The notes beneath the pieces were generated by a model, which had not been told where the DNA came from, did not search any database, and saw only the letters and a program-made list of their open reading frames with translations. DNA of 64,000 bases. Origin: Streptomyces xanthochromogenes. Its GTDB lineage: Bacteria; Actinomycetota; Actinomycetes; Streptomycetales; Streptomycetaceae. The position numbers were made by a program, and so were the translations under genes. Positions 27,237 through 35,894 of this stretch are shown piece after piece; within the stretch, counting starts at the first letter, position 1, and every line of letters begins with the position of its first letter. The stretch spans positions 540,330 through 604,329 of the forward strand of contig NZ_BMUZ01000005.1 of the NCBI RefSeq assembly GCF_014650455.1. The letters are read 5' to 3'.

Positions 27237-28468
27237 TTCTCGGCGAGCTCGGCCGCCGCGTGCCGGGAGTGGGCGATGCGGTCGAGCTGCGAGAGCTGCA
27301 GCCGGGTCTGGAAGGGGGTCTGCGCCGGGGCCGTGTGCAGCAGCTCGGTCATCGTGTACGAGAAGTGCTCGGCCCGCCAGACCCGGCGCAGACAGGTCGC
27401 GGAGTACGCGTCGAGGCGCTCGGTCGAACCGGTGACATGCTGCTGGACGAGCGCCCGGGACAGCTCGACGACATCGGCGACGGCCAGGTTCAGCCCCTTG
27501 GCGCCGGTCGGCGGCACGATGTGCGCGGCGTCCCCGGCCAGCAGGAGCCGCCCGTACCGCATCGGCTCCATCACCCAACTCCGCATGGGCAGAACGGACT
27601 TGGCGGTGACGGGGCCGCGGCCGAGCCGCCAGCCGGGGTCGGCGTCGGTGGCCAGACGGGCGTCCAGCTCGTCCCAGACCCGGGCGTCGGGCCAGTCCAC
27701 GGGGTCGGTTCCGTTGGGCACCTGGAGGTAGAGCCGGCTGACCTCGGCCGACCGCATGCCGGCGAGGGCGAAGCCGCGGGTGGAGTGCGCGTAGATCAAC
27801 TCGCGGTACACGGGCGGGGCTTGGGCCATGACGGCGAGCCAGGAGTAGGGGTACGCCCGCTCGTACGTGGTGCGGAGCGTGGCGGGGACGGCGGCGCGGG
27901 ACACTCCGTGGGAGCCGTCGCAGCCGATGACGTAGTCACAGCTGAGGCCGGCGATGGGGCGGGATTCCTCCCGGCCGGGGCCACGGGGGCCGGGGCGTCG
28001 GTAGTGGATGCGGGCGTGGCTCGCGTCCGAGCCCGGGTCCACCCCCGCCACCTCCACCACCTCGGCGTCGAACAGCAGCGGGGGACCGTCGGCCAGCTGC
28101 CGGGCCACCAGGTCCTTCACCACCTCGCTCTGCGCGTAGACCAGCACGCGGCGGCCGTCCGCGAGGGACGGGAAGTCGATGCGGTGGGAGCGGCGGTCGT
28201 AGCGGAGCTCGATGCCGTCGTGCGGCAGGCCCTCGCGGTCCATGCGTTCGCCCACGCCGGCGGCCCGCAGCACGTCGACGGTGCCCTGTTCGAGGATGCC
28301 GGCCCGCTGGCGCTGCTCGATGTACGCGCGGTCGCGGCTCTCCAGGACCACGCAGTCGATCCCGGCATTGTGCAGCAGCCGGGCGAGCAGGAGCCCGGCC
28401 GGGCCGGCCCCGATGATGCCGACGGTGGTGCGGGCGGGGGCGGCGGCGTCCTGGTCAGCGCTGGGCAT
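27191..28468 (-). CDS. pobA: 4-hydroxybenzoate 3-monooxygenase
   Basis: This 425-aa FAD-dependent aromatic hydroxylase has GxGxxG (IIGAGPAGLLLARLLH), the DG motif CDYVIGCDGSHGVSR and the GD motif LLLAGDAAHIVPPTGAKG. It turns 4-hydroxybenzoate plus NAD(P)H and O2 into protocatechuate, which PcaHG then opens. Its start overlaps the pcaL stop by 14 bp, making it the last gene of the operon. It carries a longer than usual loop (PGPRGPGREES, ~residue 165). Confidence 0.92.
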   Translation of the reverse strand: MPSADQDAAAPARTTVGIIGAGPAGLLLARLLHNAGIDCVVLESRDRAYIEQRQRAGILEQGTVDVLRAAGVGERMDREGLPHDGIELRYDRRSHRIDFPSLADGRRVLVYAQSEVVKDLVARQLADGPPLLFDAEVVEVAGVDPGSDASHARIHYRRPGPRGPGREESRPIAGLSCDYVIGCDGSHGVSRAAVPATLRTTYERAYPYSWLAVMAQAPPVYRELIYAHSTRGFALAGMRSAEVSRLYLQVPNGTDPVDWPDARVWDELDARLATDADPGWRLGRGPVTAKSVLPMRSWVMEPMRYGRLLLAGDAAHIVPPTGAKGLNLAVADVVELSRALVQQHVTGSTERLDAYSATCLRRVWRAEHFSYTMTELLHTAPAQTPFQTRLQLSQLDRIAHSRHAAAELAENYTGLPIAPPSPYAS

Positions 28469-29627
28469 GCCGGGCGTCCTCCCCGTCGGAGTGGCCCTCG
28501 TACTCGGCGATCGCCCGTTCCGCCACGGCGAAGGCGGAGTTGGCGGCGGGCACCGAGCAGTACACGGCGCACTGGAGCAGCACCTCGGCGATCTCGTCGG
28601 GGCTCAGACCGCCGCGGAGCGCGCCCTTCACGTGCAGGGCCAGCTCGTCCTTGTGGCCGCCCGCGACCAGGGCGGTGAGCGTGATGACGCTGCGGGTACG
28701 GCGGTCCAGGGTGGCCCGGCCCTCGGCCCGGCCCGGGCCGCCCGTCGCGGCCTCGCCCCAGATCTCGCCCCAGGCGTAGCGGGTGATGAAGTCCTGGAAG
28801 CGGGCGGTGAAGGGCGTCGTGCGGGCCTGGGCGCGGTCCACGTGGGCGTCGCCGAGCACGGCGCGGCGGGCCGCCTCGCCGGACTGGCGCAGGGGGTCCG
28901 GGTGGGTGCGGGCGAGGTGCTGGAGCAGGGCGTCGGTCACGGCACGTGGCTGCTCCACGTTGGCGAGGTGTCCGGCGCGGGGCAGCTCGACGAGCTGGGC
29001 GTCGCGGATGCCGTCGACGAGTTCGCGGGCGTGCGGGGGCGGGGTGGCGGTGTCGTCGCGGCCCGCGAGCACGAGGGTGGGGGCGGTGATGCGGGCGAGG
29101 TCGGGACGCAGGTCGAGCCCGGCGAGGATCTCGCAGCAGACGGCGTACGCCTCCGGGTCCACGCGGTGGTGGTCGGCGAGGAGCTGGGCGGGGGCCGGGA
29201 AGCCGGGGGTGAACCAGCGCTTCGGTGCGCTGTCGGCGACCGCCCCGATCCCGTTCGCCCGCACGGCCCCGGCCCGCTCGGCCCAGGGCTGGTGCGGTCC
29301 GAAGTGGGCGGAGGTGCAGAGCAGGGCGAGGGAGGCGACGCGCTCGGGGTGGTGTGCGGCCAGCCACGTGCCGACGGCTCCGCCGAGGGACACCCCGGCG
29401 AAGGCGAACCGTCCGACGCCGAGCGCGTCGAGCCGCGCGAGAAGCAGCTCGCCCAGCGCCTCGATGCGGGCGGCCCCCGGAGCCCGCGCCGGGGCCGGGG
29501 CAGCTCCGTGCCCCGGCAGGTCCCAGGTGATGACTTCGAAACGGGCTGTCAGGGCGGGGAGTTGGGGTTCCCAGAGCGCCTGGGTCGTGCCGAGGGAGGG
29601 GGCGAGTACGAGGTGGGGCCGTGGCAT
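28455..29627 (-). CDS. pcaL: fused 3-oxoadipate enol-lactonase / 4-carboxymuconolactone decarboxylase
   Basis: This 390-aa protein has two domains. Residues ~1-245 form an alpha/beta hydrolase with nucleophile Ser in GVSLGGAVG and a His in RAGHLANVEQP (PcaD activity). Residues ~265-380 form a carboxymuconolactone decarboxylase (LTALVAGGHKDELALH; PcaC activity). The fusion performs two consecutive beta-ketoadipate steps and is known from Streptomyces and Rhodococcus. The pcaB product that normally supplies its substrate is not encoded beside it. Confidence 0.92.
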   Translation of the reverse strand: MPRPHLVLAPSLGTTQALWEPQLPALTARFEVITWDLPGHGAAPAPARAPGAARIEALGELLLARLDALGVGRFAFAGVSLGGAVGTWLAAHHPERVASLALLCTSAHFGPHQPWAERAGAVRANGIGAVADSAPKRWFTPGFPAPAQLLADHHRVDPEAYAVCCEILAGLDLRPDLARITAPTLVLAGRDDTATPPPHARELVDGIRDAQLVELPRAGHLANVEQPRAVTDALLQHLARTHPDPLRQSGEAARRAVLGDAHVDRAQARTTPFTARFQDFITRYAWGEIWGEAATGGPGRAEGRATLDRRTRSVITLTALVAGGHKDELALHVKGALRGGLSPDEIAEVLLQCAVYCSVPAANSAFAVAERAIAEYEGHSDGEDARHAQR

Positions 29628-29791
29628 GAAGGTCCTTGGGACGGGGCGGCCCGTGCTCCCGCCCGTTCGGCGGGGTCGGGCGGGCCGAGGCACTGGGGGC
29701 GGGTGGAACACCCTGGGCGGGTACGGGCGGAGCACTCCGGCGGGGAGCACAGCGCACAGACTCCTTCGGACCCTGCCGAGGGGGCCCTGCT

Positions 29792-29808
29792 GAGGGGCGC
29801 GGCCCCTC
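29792..29808 (-). terminator. hairpin in the pcaG-pcaL gap
   Basis: GAGGGGC-GCG-GCCCCTC is a perfect seven-pair stem, 29 bp after the pcaG stop, in the 209-bp gap where pcaB lies in other Streptomyces operons. It could limit read-through to pcaL and pobA. Nothing else recognisable is in the gap. Confidence 0.45.
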
Positions 29809-29836
29809 GGGGGTCCGGGCGCGGCCGCGGGGCCGG

Positions 29837-30406
29837 TCAGTGTCCGAAGGACAGGAACACCGTCTCCCCCTCCCCCTGTAGTCGCACGTCGAAGCGGAAC
29901 ACCCCCGCCCCCTCCCTGCGGGCCAGCAGCGTCTCGGCACGCTCGGCCGCCAGCGCCGTCAACTCCCGCTCCCCGCCGAGCCCTTCGACGTAGGCCCGCG
30001 TGAAGAGATGGCGGGACAGGCCCCGGGCGAACAGGCAGATCGACAGGTAGGGGGCGGCCGGCGGCGGGGGCAGGGTGCGGAGCGTCCAGTGGCCGTCCGC
30101 GCCCGTCGGGACCCGGCCGAAGCCCGTGAAGCCGAACGCGTCGCGGGGAAGGAGGCCGCCCGATGCGGGGTCCCGGCGCCAAGAGCCGGGGCGGCCCGCG
30201 AGGGAGCCGTCCGGTGCGGCCTGCCAGAACTCCAGGAGCGCGTCCGGCACCGGCTCGCCGGCGCCGTCGTACACGTACCCGTGCACGGTGATCGCGGCCG
30301 GATCACCGGCCGGCGCGACCTCCCCGCCGCCGGGAAAGGGCAGGGCGTACCCGTAGAAGGGACCCACGGTCTGGGTCGGGGTGGGAGTCGGGACGGGGTC
30401 GGTCAC
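29837..30406 (-). CDS. pcaG: protocatechuate 3,4-dioxygenase alpha subunit
   Basis: This 189-aa intradiol-dioxygenase-fold protein starts TPTQTVGPFYGYALPF, the typical alpha-subunit opening, and has EFWQAAPDGS. It pairs with PcaH to cleave protocatechuate to 3-carboxy-cis,cis-muconate; the alpha subunit holds no iron. GTG start overlaps the pcaH stop (GTGA). Confidence 0.93.
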   Translation of the reverse strand: MTDPVPTPTPTQTVGPFYGYALPFPGGGEVAPAGDPAAITVHGYVYDGAGEPVPDALLEFWQAAPDGSLAGRPGSWRRDPASGGLLPRDAFGFTGFGRVPTGADGHWTLRTLPPPPAAPYLSICLFARGLSRHLFTRAYVEGLGGERELTALAAERAETLLARREGAGVFRFDVRLQGEGETVFLSFGH

Positions 30407-31110
30407 GGCGTCGCCTCCGGGTCGGGCAGGGTCGCGGCCGGACCGTCGAGCACGATGTCCCAGTGGTAGCCCAACGACCAGTCCTGGACCGAGAGTTCGG
30501 GGTCGTAGGCCGCCACCAGGCGGTCCCGTTCCGCCGCGTCGGTCACGGTGTGCAGGATCGGGTCGTACGCCAGGAGCGGGTCGCCCGGGAAGTACATCTG
30601 GGTGACCAGGCGCTGGGTGAAGGCGCGGCCGAAGAGCGAGAAGTGGATGTGCGCGGGGCGCCACGCGTTCTCGTGGTTGCCCCACGGGTAGGCGCCCGGC
30701 CGGATCGTGGTGAACGCGTACCGTCCCTCCGCGTCCGTCAGGCACCGGCCCGTACCGGTGAAGTTCGGGTCCAGGGGGGCCGGGTGCTGGTCGCGCCGGT
30801 GGGCGTAGCGCCCGGAGGCGTTCGCCTGCCAGATCTCGACGAGCTGGCCCCGGACCGGCCGGCCCGCGCGGTCGAGGACGCGGCCGGACACGGTGATGCG
30901 TTCGCCGTGCGGCTCCCCCACGTGGTGCCGGGTCAAGTCCGCGTCCAGTGCGCTCACTTCGGTGACGCCGAAGACCGGACCGTACAGCTCGACCGCCTCC
31001 GGGTCACCGCCGACGGCCAGCGGCGCCCGCGTCGGTACCCGCAACGCGCCACTGCGGTACGGGTCCACGACCCTGCCCGGGGTCCTTTCGTCCACCACCA
31101 CATCCGTCAT
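30403..31110 (-). CDS. pcaH: protocatechuate 3,4-dioxygenase beta subunit
   Basis: This 235-aa subunit carries the iron site: Tyr in ASGRYAHRRDQH, Tyr in GAYPWGNHENAW and the two His in RPAHIHFSLFG. QLVEIWQAN is the conserved core strand. Coupled to pcaJ upstream (ATGA) and pcaG downstream. Confidence 0.95.
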   Translation of the reverse strand: MTDVVVDERTPGRVVDPYRSGALRVPTRAPLAVGGDPEAVELYGPVFGVTEVSALDADLTRHHVGEPHGERITVSGRVLDRAGRPVRGQLVEIWQANASGRYAHRRDQHPAPLDPNFTGTGRCLTDAEGRYAFTTIRPGAYPWGNHENAWRPAHIHFSLFGRAFTQRLVTQMYFPGDPLLAYDPILHTVTDAAERDRLVAAYDPELSVQDWSLGYHWDIVLDGPAATLPDPEATP

Positions 31111-31799
31111 CGTCCTGTCACCTCTCCCACTCCCTCTCCTCCTTCTTCTGTGCCGGCCGCCACCGGCACGCGCACCGGCGCACCCGTCCGCGCGCGGACC
31201 TCCTCCGCATCGACCCCCGGCGCCGTCTCGACCAGGACGAAGCCGTCGTCGGGGTCGACGTCGAGCACCGCCAGGTCGGTGACGACCCGGTGCACACAGG
31301 CCCGTCCGGTGAGCGGCAGGGTGCAGCGCTCGACGAGTTTGGGGGTGCCGTCCTTCGCGGTGTGCTCGGTCAGCACGAGGACCCGGCGCACCCCGTGCAC
31401 GAGGTCCATCGCACCGCCCATCCCCCTCACCAGACGCCCCGGAACAGCCCAGTTGGCGAGGTCACCGCCCGCCGAGACCTGCATCGCGCCGAGGATCGCG
31501 GTGTCGACGTGGCCGCCGCGGATCATCCCGAACGACAGCGCGGAGTCGAAGAACGCGGCGCCCGGCCGTACGGTCACCGTCTCCTTGCCCGCGTTGACGA
31601 GGTCCGGGTCCACGTCCTCCTCCCGGGGGTACGGTCCGACGCCGAGAATGCCGTTCTCCGAGTGGAGCACCACATCCACGCCCGGCGGTAGATGGCCCGG
31701 CACCAGGGTGGGCAGACCGATGCCGAGGTTCACGCAGCTGCCGTCGGCCAGTTCGGCCGCGGCCCGCGCCGCCATCTCGTCCCGTGTCCAGCCGCTCAC
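31107..31799 (-). CDS. pcaJ: 3-oxoadipate CoA-transferase beta subunit
   Basis: This 230-aa class I CoA-transferase subunit B has the catalytic Glu in LHSENGILGVGP and LGAMQVSAGGDLANW. Together with PcaI it activates beta-ketoadipate with succinyl-CoA. The thiolase PcaF needed for the final cleavage is not in this operon. Confidence 0.93.
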   Translation of the reverse strand: MSGWTRDEMAARAAAELADGSCVNLGIGLPTLVPGHLPPGVDVVLHSENGILGVGPYPREEDVDPDLVNAGKETVTVRPGAAFFDSALSFGMIRGGHVDTAILGAMQVSAGGDLANWAVPGRLVRGMGGAMDLVHGVRRVLVLTEHTAKDGTPKLVERCTLPLTGRACVHRVVTDLAVLDVDPDDGFVLVETAPGVDAEEVRARTGAPVRVPVAAGTEEGGEGVGEVTGR

Positions 31800-32575
31800 C
31801 GGCCCACCTCCCCCGTGTCGCCCCTTCGCACGGTCCGCTTCTCGATTCCCTTGTCGGCGGCCTGGGTCGGCGTCAACGGCACGACCCGCTGCACGAACAC
31901 GCCGGGCACGTGCACCGCGTCCGGGTCCAACTCGCCCGGCTCCACGAGGTGTTCGACTTCGGCCACCGTGGTCCGTCCGGCCATCGCCGACAGCGGGTTG
32001 AAGTTGCGGGCCGCGCGCCGGAAGACCAGGTTTCCGTGCCGGTCGCCCTTCCAGGCCCGTACGAGGGCGAAGTCCGTGGTGATGCCGTGTTCCAGGACGT
32101 GCCCGCGTCCGCCGAACTCCCGTGTCTCCTTGGGCGCCGAGGCCACGGCCACTTGGCCGTCGGGCCCGTACCGCAGCGCAAGCCCGCCCTCGGCGACCTG
32201 GGTGCCGACGCCCGCCGGCGTGTAGAACGCGGGGATGCCGCAGCCTCCGGCGCGCAGCCGCTCGGCGAGCGTGCCCTGCGGGACGAGCTCCACCTCCAGC
32301 TCGCCGGCCAGGTACTGGCGGGCGAACTCCTTGTTGGTGCCGATGTACGAGCCGGTCACCCGGGCGATGCGACCGGCCGCGAGCAGGATGCCGAGGCCGC
32401 CGCCGTCCACCCCGCAGTTGTTGGACACCACGCTCAACGCGGTGGCGCCCTGCGCGTACAGGGCGGCTATCAGCACGTTCGGCACGCCGCTGAGGCCGAA
32501 GCCGCCGACCGCGAGGGAGGCCTCGTCCGGGATGTCGGCCACCGCGTCCGCCGGGGCCCCTACGACTTTGTCCAT
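31796..32575 (-). CDS. pcaI: 3-oxoadipate CoA-transferase alpha subunit
   Basis: This 259-aa subunit A has the glycine-rich segment VGGFGLSGVPN, SNNCGVDGGGLG and the characteristic GGCGIPAFYTPAGVGT. First gene of the pca operon, 189 bp from the divergent regulator. Confidence 0.93.
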   Translation of the reverse strand: MDKVVGAPADAVADIPDEASLAVGGFGLSGVPNVLIAALYAQGATALSVVSNNCGVDGGGLGILLAAGRIARVTGSYIGTNKEFARQYLAGELEVELVPQGTLAERLRAGGCGIPAFYTPAGVGTQVAEGGLALRYGPDGQVAVASAPKETREFGGRGHVLEHGITTDFALVRAWKGDRHGNLVFRRAARNFNPLSAMAGRTTVAEVEHLVEPGELDPDAVHVPGVFVQRVVPLTPTQAADKGIEKRTVRRGDTGEVGR

Positions 32576-32645
32576 GGAAAGCTCACGCCCGCTCTCGGCG
32601 CCGGGCCGCCGGCCGGGGGCCGAAGACGCCAGGCTCTCGCCAGTT

Positions 32646-32669
32646 GTTCGCCAGATGAACTAAGGTTCA
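32646..32669. promoter_or_regulatory. candidate operator between pcaI and the tandem-IclR gene
   Basis: TGAAC-TAAG-GTTCA (32656-32669) is a perfect inverted repeat, preceded by a third GTTC half-site at 32646. IclR-family regulators of protocatechuate genes bind similar short dyads. The lower-GC stretch lies about 70 bp from the pcaI start. Confidence 0.5.
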
Positions 32670-32764
32670 GAATCGTGTCGGCCCGAGTCTGCGTTCTGCG
32701 GGCCCACGCGTCAACACCCCCGCGAACCAGCCACGTGCCTCAACAGGCCGTATCCGGAGGCCAG

Positions 32765-34462
32765 ATGAGCACCGCCCCCGCCGAAGCCGTCGGTCCGCTG
32801 ATGCGTGGGGTCGCCGTGCTGCGCGCGCTCAGCGACGCGGACGGGCGGACCGGCCTCGGCGACCTCGTCCGGGCGACGGGCCTGGCCCGCTCCACCGTCG
32901 ACCGGATCGCGGCGACCCTGGCGCGCATGGGATACGTACGCCTCGACGGGCCCGTCGTGACCCTGGCCCCGCGCCTGATGGAACTCGCCAACGCCTACCT
33001 GGGCGCGCTGGGCCTGCCCGCGCTCCTCGGCCCGCTCGCCGTCCAACTCGCCGAAGAACTGGACGAGTCGGTGTCGCTCGCGGTCCCCGACGGCGACGGC
33101 ATCCGCTTCGTCCACCAGAGCACCCGGCGCCGCGCGATGTCGCTGACCTTCCGCATCGGGGACCTGCTGCCCGCCGAACGCACCGCGCCGGGGCCGCTGT
33201 TCGCCGCGCACTGGACGCCCGGGCAGTGGACGTCCTGGCGCGAGCGGCGCGCCGCCGACCCCGAGGGGCTCGGCTTTCCCGGCGTCCCTGCGGGCACGGG
33301 CGACCACTTCGAGGAGCGGGTCGACCGGGCCCGTGCCGCGGGCTCGGCCGTCGACGACCAGCTCATCGAGCCCGGCCTCATCGCGGTGGCCGTGCCGCTC
33401 CGCGACCCGGCGGGCGTCCCGCTCTGCGCCCTCAGCGTCGTCAGCCACACCAGCCGCCACAGCGCCGAATCCCTGCGCGAGGCCGTCCTGCCCCGGCTGC
33501 GCGCGGCCGCCGCCGCCATGGAGGCCGAGCTCGCCCGCCCCGCCGAAGCGCCACGGGCCGCCCACACCGCCGGCCGGGGCGCCGGGGCCGCCCACGCCGC
33601 AGCGGCCCCCACCACCCCGGCCGCGGCACCGGCGCCGTCCGGTCTCGCCGCCTGGACCTCCGCCTCCAAGCAGGAACTCGGCGCCGAGTTCGTCGAGTCG
33701 CTGGCCCGCGGGCTCACCGTCCTCACCGCGTTCGGGCCCGGCCGGGCCGAGCTGCCCCTCAGCGCCGTCGCCGAGGCCACCGGGCTGCCCCGGGCCACCG
33801 CCCGGCGCGCCCTGATCACCCTGGACCACCTGGGTCTGGTCGCCACCGGGGGCCGCGCCTTCCGGCCCACCCCCCGCGTCCTGGCGCTCGGCTGCCCGCC
33901 CCTGTCCCGCACGACGCTCTCCGACATCGCGGCACCGCACCTGGCCGCGCTGGTGCGCACCGCGCACGACTCGGCCTCGCTCGCCGTGCTCGATGGAGAC
34001 GCCATCCAGTACACGGCCCGGGTCGCCACCACCCGGATCATGAGCGTCAACATCACCCTGGGCACCCGCCTCCCCGCGTACGCCGCCGCGATGGGCCGGG
34101 TCCTGCTCGCCGACCTGCCCGCAGCGGAGCGCGCGCAACGGCTCGGCCGTACGGCACTGGCGGCGCTCACCCCGCGCACGGTCACCTCACCGGCGGTACT
34201 GGCCGGGCTCCTCGACGAGGTGGCCGAGCAGGGGTACGCGGTGGTCGACGAGGAGCTGGAGGAGGGGCTCCGCTCCCTCGCGGTCCCGGTGCGGGACGCC
34301 GCGGGGCGGGCGGTCGCCGCGGTGAACGTGGCCATGCACACGACACGGCGCACCCTGGCCGAGTGCCGCGCCGACCTGCTGCCCGAGCTGCGCGCCACGG
34401 CCGCGGCCATCGAGGCCGACCTGCACGTGGTGAACCGCTTCTGCCGCGCCTCGGCCACCTGA
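32765..34462 (+). CDS. tandem IclR-type regulator of the pca operon
   Basis: This 565-aa protein contains two IclR units. Unit 1 has a winged helix at ~10-70 (LGDLVRATGLARSTVDRIAATL) and effector domain at ~75-255. An Ala/Pro-rich linker at ~260-300 follows. Unit 2 has a winged helix (VAEATGLPRATARRALITLDHLG) and effector domain to ~555. Most IclR proteins are a single ~250-aa unit. It is divergent from pcaI and probably responds to protocatechuate or beta-ketoadipate. The ATG has GGAGG upstream. Confidence 0.88.
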   Translation: MSTAPAEAVGPLMRGVAVLRALSDADGRTGLGDLVRATGLARSTVDRIAATLARMGYVRLDGPVVTLAPRLMELANAYLGALGLPALLGPLAVQLAEELDESVSLAVPDGDGIRFVHQSTRRRAMSLTFRIGDLLPAERTAPGPLFAAHWTPGQWTSWRERRAADPEGLGFPGVPAGTGDHFEERVDRARAAGSAVDDQLIEPGLIAVAVPLRDPAGVPLCALSVVSHTSRHSAESLREAVLPRLRAAAAAMEAELARPAEAPRAAHTAGRGAGAAHAAAAPTTPAAAPAPSGLAAWTSASKQELGAEFVESLARGLTVLTAFGPGRAELPLSAVAEATGLPRATARRALITLDHLGLVATGGRAFRPTPRVLALGCPPLSRTTLSDIAAPHLAALVRTAHDSASLAVLDGDAIQYTARVATTRIMSVNITLGTRLPAYAAAMGRVLLADLPAAERAQRLGRTALAALTPRTVTSPAVLAGLLDEVAEQGYAVVDEELEEGLRSLAVPVRDAAGRAVAAVNVAMHTTRRTLAECRADLLPELRATAAAIEADLHVVNRFCRASAT

Positions 34463-34616
34463 TCGGCACCCACGCCCACCAGCACTGGAGCATCGGGTTG
34501 GGAAGCGGCACGCGTTTGTCACCTCGACTCCCCGCCCTCTCCCTCTAATCGGTTAATTCAGGGGAAGGCGGACATGTTCATGACCCCGGTCGGGGATACA
34601 GGGCAAGTCCGCTGCC

Positions 34617-34630
34617 CAGCTGGCCAGCTG
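34617..34630. promoter_or_regulatory. 14-bp perfect palindrome upstream of P450-rppA
   Basis: CAGCTGGCCAGCTG is fully self-complementary and lies 29 bp before the P450 start. It could be an operator for the pigment operon. Confidence 0.4.
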
Positions 34631-34659
34631 TCCCCCTGACACACACCGGAGTACGCCAC

Positions 34660-35865
34660 GTGGAGACCACAGACGCCGTGTGGAGCTGCCCCTTCGACTA
34701 CGCCGATGCGCTCGAATTCGACCCCCAGCTCCAGCGGATGCTGGCCGAGGAGCCGGTCGCCCGGATTCGGATGGCGTACGGCGAGGGCGAGGCATGGCTC
34801 GTCACCCGGTACGAGGACGTGCGGACGGTGACGACCGACCGCAGGTTCAGCCGTAGCGCCGTCATCGGCCGCGACTTCCCGCGGATGACCCCCGAGCCCA
34901 TCGTGCAGGCCGAATCCATCAACCTCATGGACCCGCCCGCCAGCAGCCGCCTGCGCAGCCTCGTCGCGAAGAGCTTCGCCGCGAAGCACGTGGCACGGAT
35001 GCGCGAGCGCACCCAGAAGAAGGTCGACGAGCTGCTCGCCACCATGGCCGAGCACGGCTCGCCCGCCGACTTCGTCGAGCACGTCGCCGCCCCGCTGCCC
35101 CTCGTCACCATCTGCGAGGTCCTCGCCATCCCCGACGGCGAGCGGGACTGGCTGCGCGCCCACGCGCTGACCATGATGAACATCGGCGCCGCCGGGCGTG
35201 AGGCGGCCGTCCTCGCCAAGGCCGAGCTGCGCGCCTACTTCACCGACCTCACCGCGGCCCGCCGCCGGTCCCCCGGCGACGACCTGATCTCCACCCTCGC
35301 CACCGCCCGCGACGGCGACGAACTCCTCGACGACCAGGAGCTCGCCGTGATGGCGATGGTCCTGCTCATCACCGGGCAGGACACCACCACCTACGAGCTC
35401 GGGAACATCGCGTACACGCTCCTGACCAGGCCGGACATCATCGATGACCTGCGTGTGCGCCCGGACCGCTTCCCGGCCGTCCTCGACGAGCTGCTCCGCT
35501 TCATCCCGTTCCGCAAGGGCGTCGGCATCCCGCGCGTCGCCACCGAGGACGTCGAGCTGAGCGGGGTGCTGATCCGGGCCGGCGACATCGTCCACGTCTC
35601 CTACCTCACCGCCAACCGGGACACCCGCAAGTTCGACCGGCCCCACGAGGTCGACCTCGACCGGGGATCGGTTCCGCACATGACGTTCGGCTGGGGCGCC
35701 CACCACTGCCTCGGCGCCCCGCTCGCCCAGATGGAACTGGAGGTGGCGTTCACCTCCCTGCTGACCCGCTTCCCGGGTCTGCGGCTCGCCGGTGACCCCG
35801 GCGACGTGCCGTGGAACACCCACTCCATCTGGCGCCACCCGCTCAGCCTTCCGGTCGCCTGGTGA
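34660..35865 (+). CDS. cytochrome P450, partner of RppA
   Basis: This 401-aa soluble P450 has the I-helix LLITGQDTTTYELGN (with the Thr pair), the K-helix motif LDELLRF and the haem loop FGWGAHHCLGAPLAQ with Cys ligand. P450s beside rppA couple or oxidise flaviolin or THN into dimeric pigments. The S. coelicolor flaviolin enzyme CYP158A2 is reported to lack the I-helix threonine, so this one is catalytically closer to ordinary P450s. It precedes rppA by 29 bp, whereas in the S. griseus rppA-P450mel operon rppA comes first. GTG start, with GGAG upstream. Confidence 0.9.
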   Translation: METTDAVWSCPFDYADALEFDPQLQRMLAEEPVARIRMAYGEGEAWLVTRYEDVRTVTTDRRFSRSAVIGRDFPRMTPEPIVQAESINLMDPPASSRLRSLVAKSFAAKHVARMRERTQKKVDELLATMAEHGSPADFVEHVAAPLPLVTICEVLAIPDGERDWLRAHALTMMNIGAAGREAAVLAKAELRAYFTDLTAARRRSPGDDLISTLATARDGDELLDDQELAVMAMVLLITGQDTTTYELGNIAYTLLTRPDIIDDLRVRPDRFPAVLDELLRFIPFRKGVGIPRVATEDVELSGVLIRAGDIVHVSYLTANRDTRKFDRPHEVDLDRGSVPHMTFGWGAHHCLGAPLAQMELEVAFTSLLTRFPGLRLAGDPGDVPWNTHSIWRHPLSLPVAW

Positions 35866-35894
35866 CCAACACCCCATCATCGAAGGGAAGTTAA

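Noticed and set aside
29628..29836. Remnant of pcaB in the pcaG-pcaL gap
   Set aside because: Reading the gap in all frames gives no stretch resembling the fumarase-class signature; it appears to be absent rather than broken.
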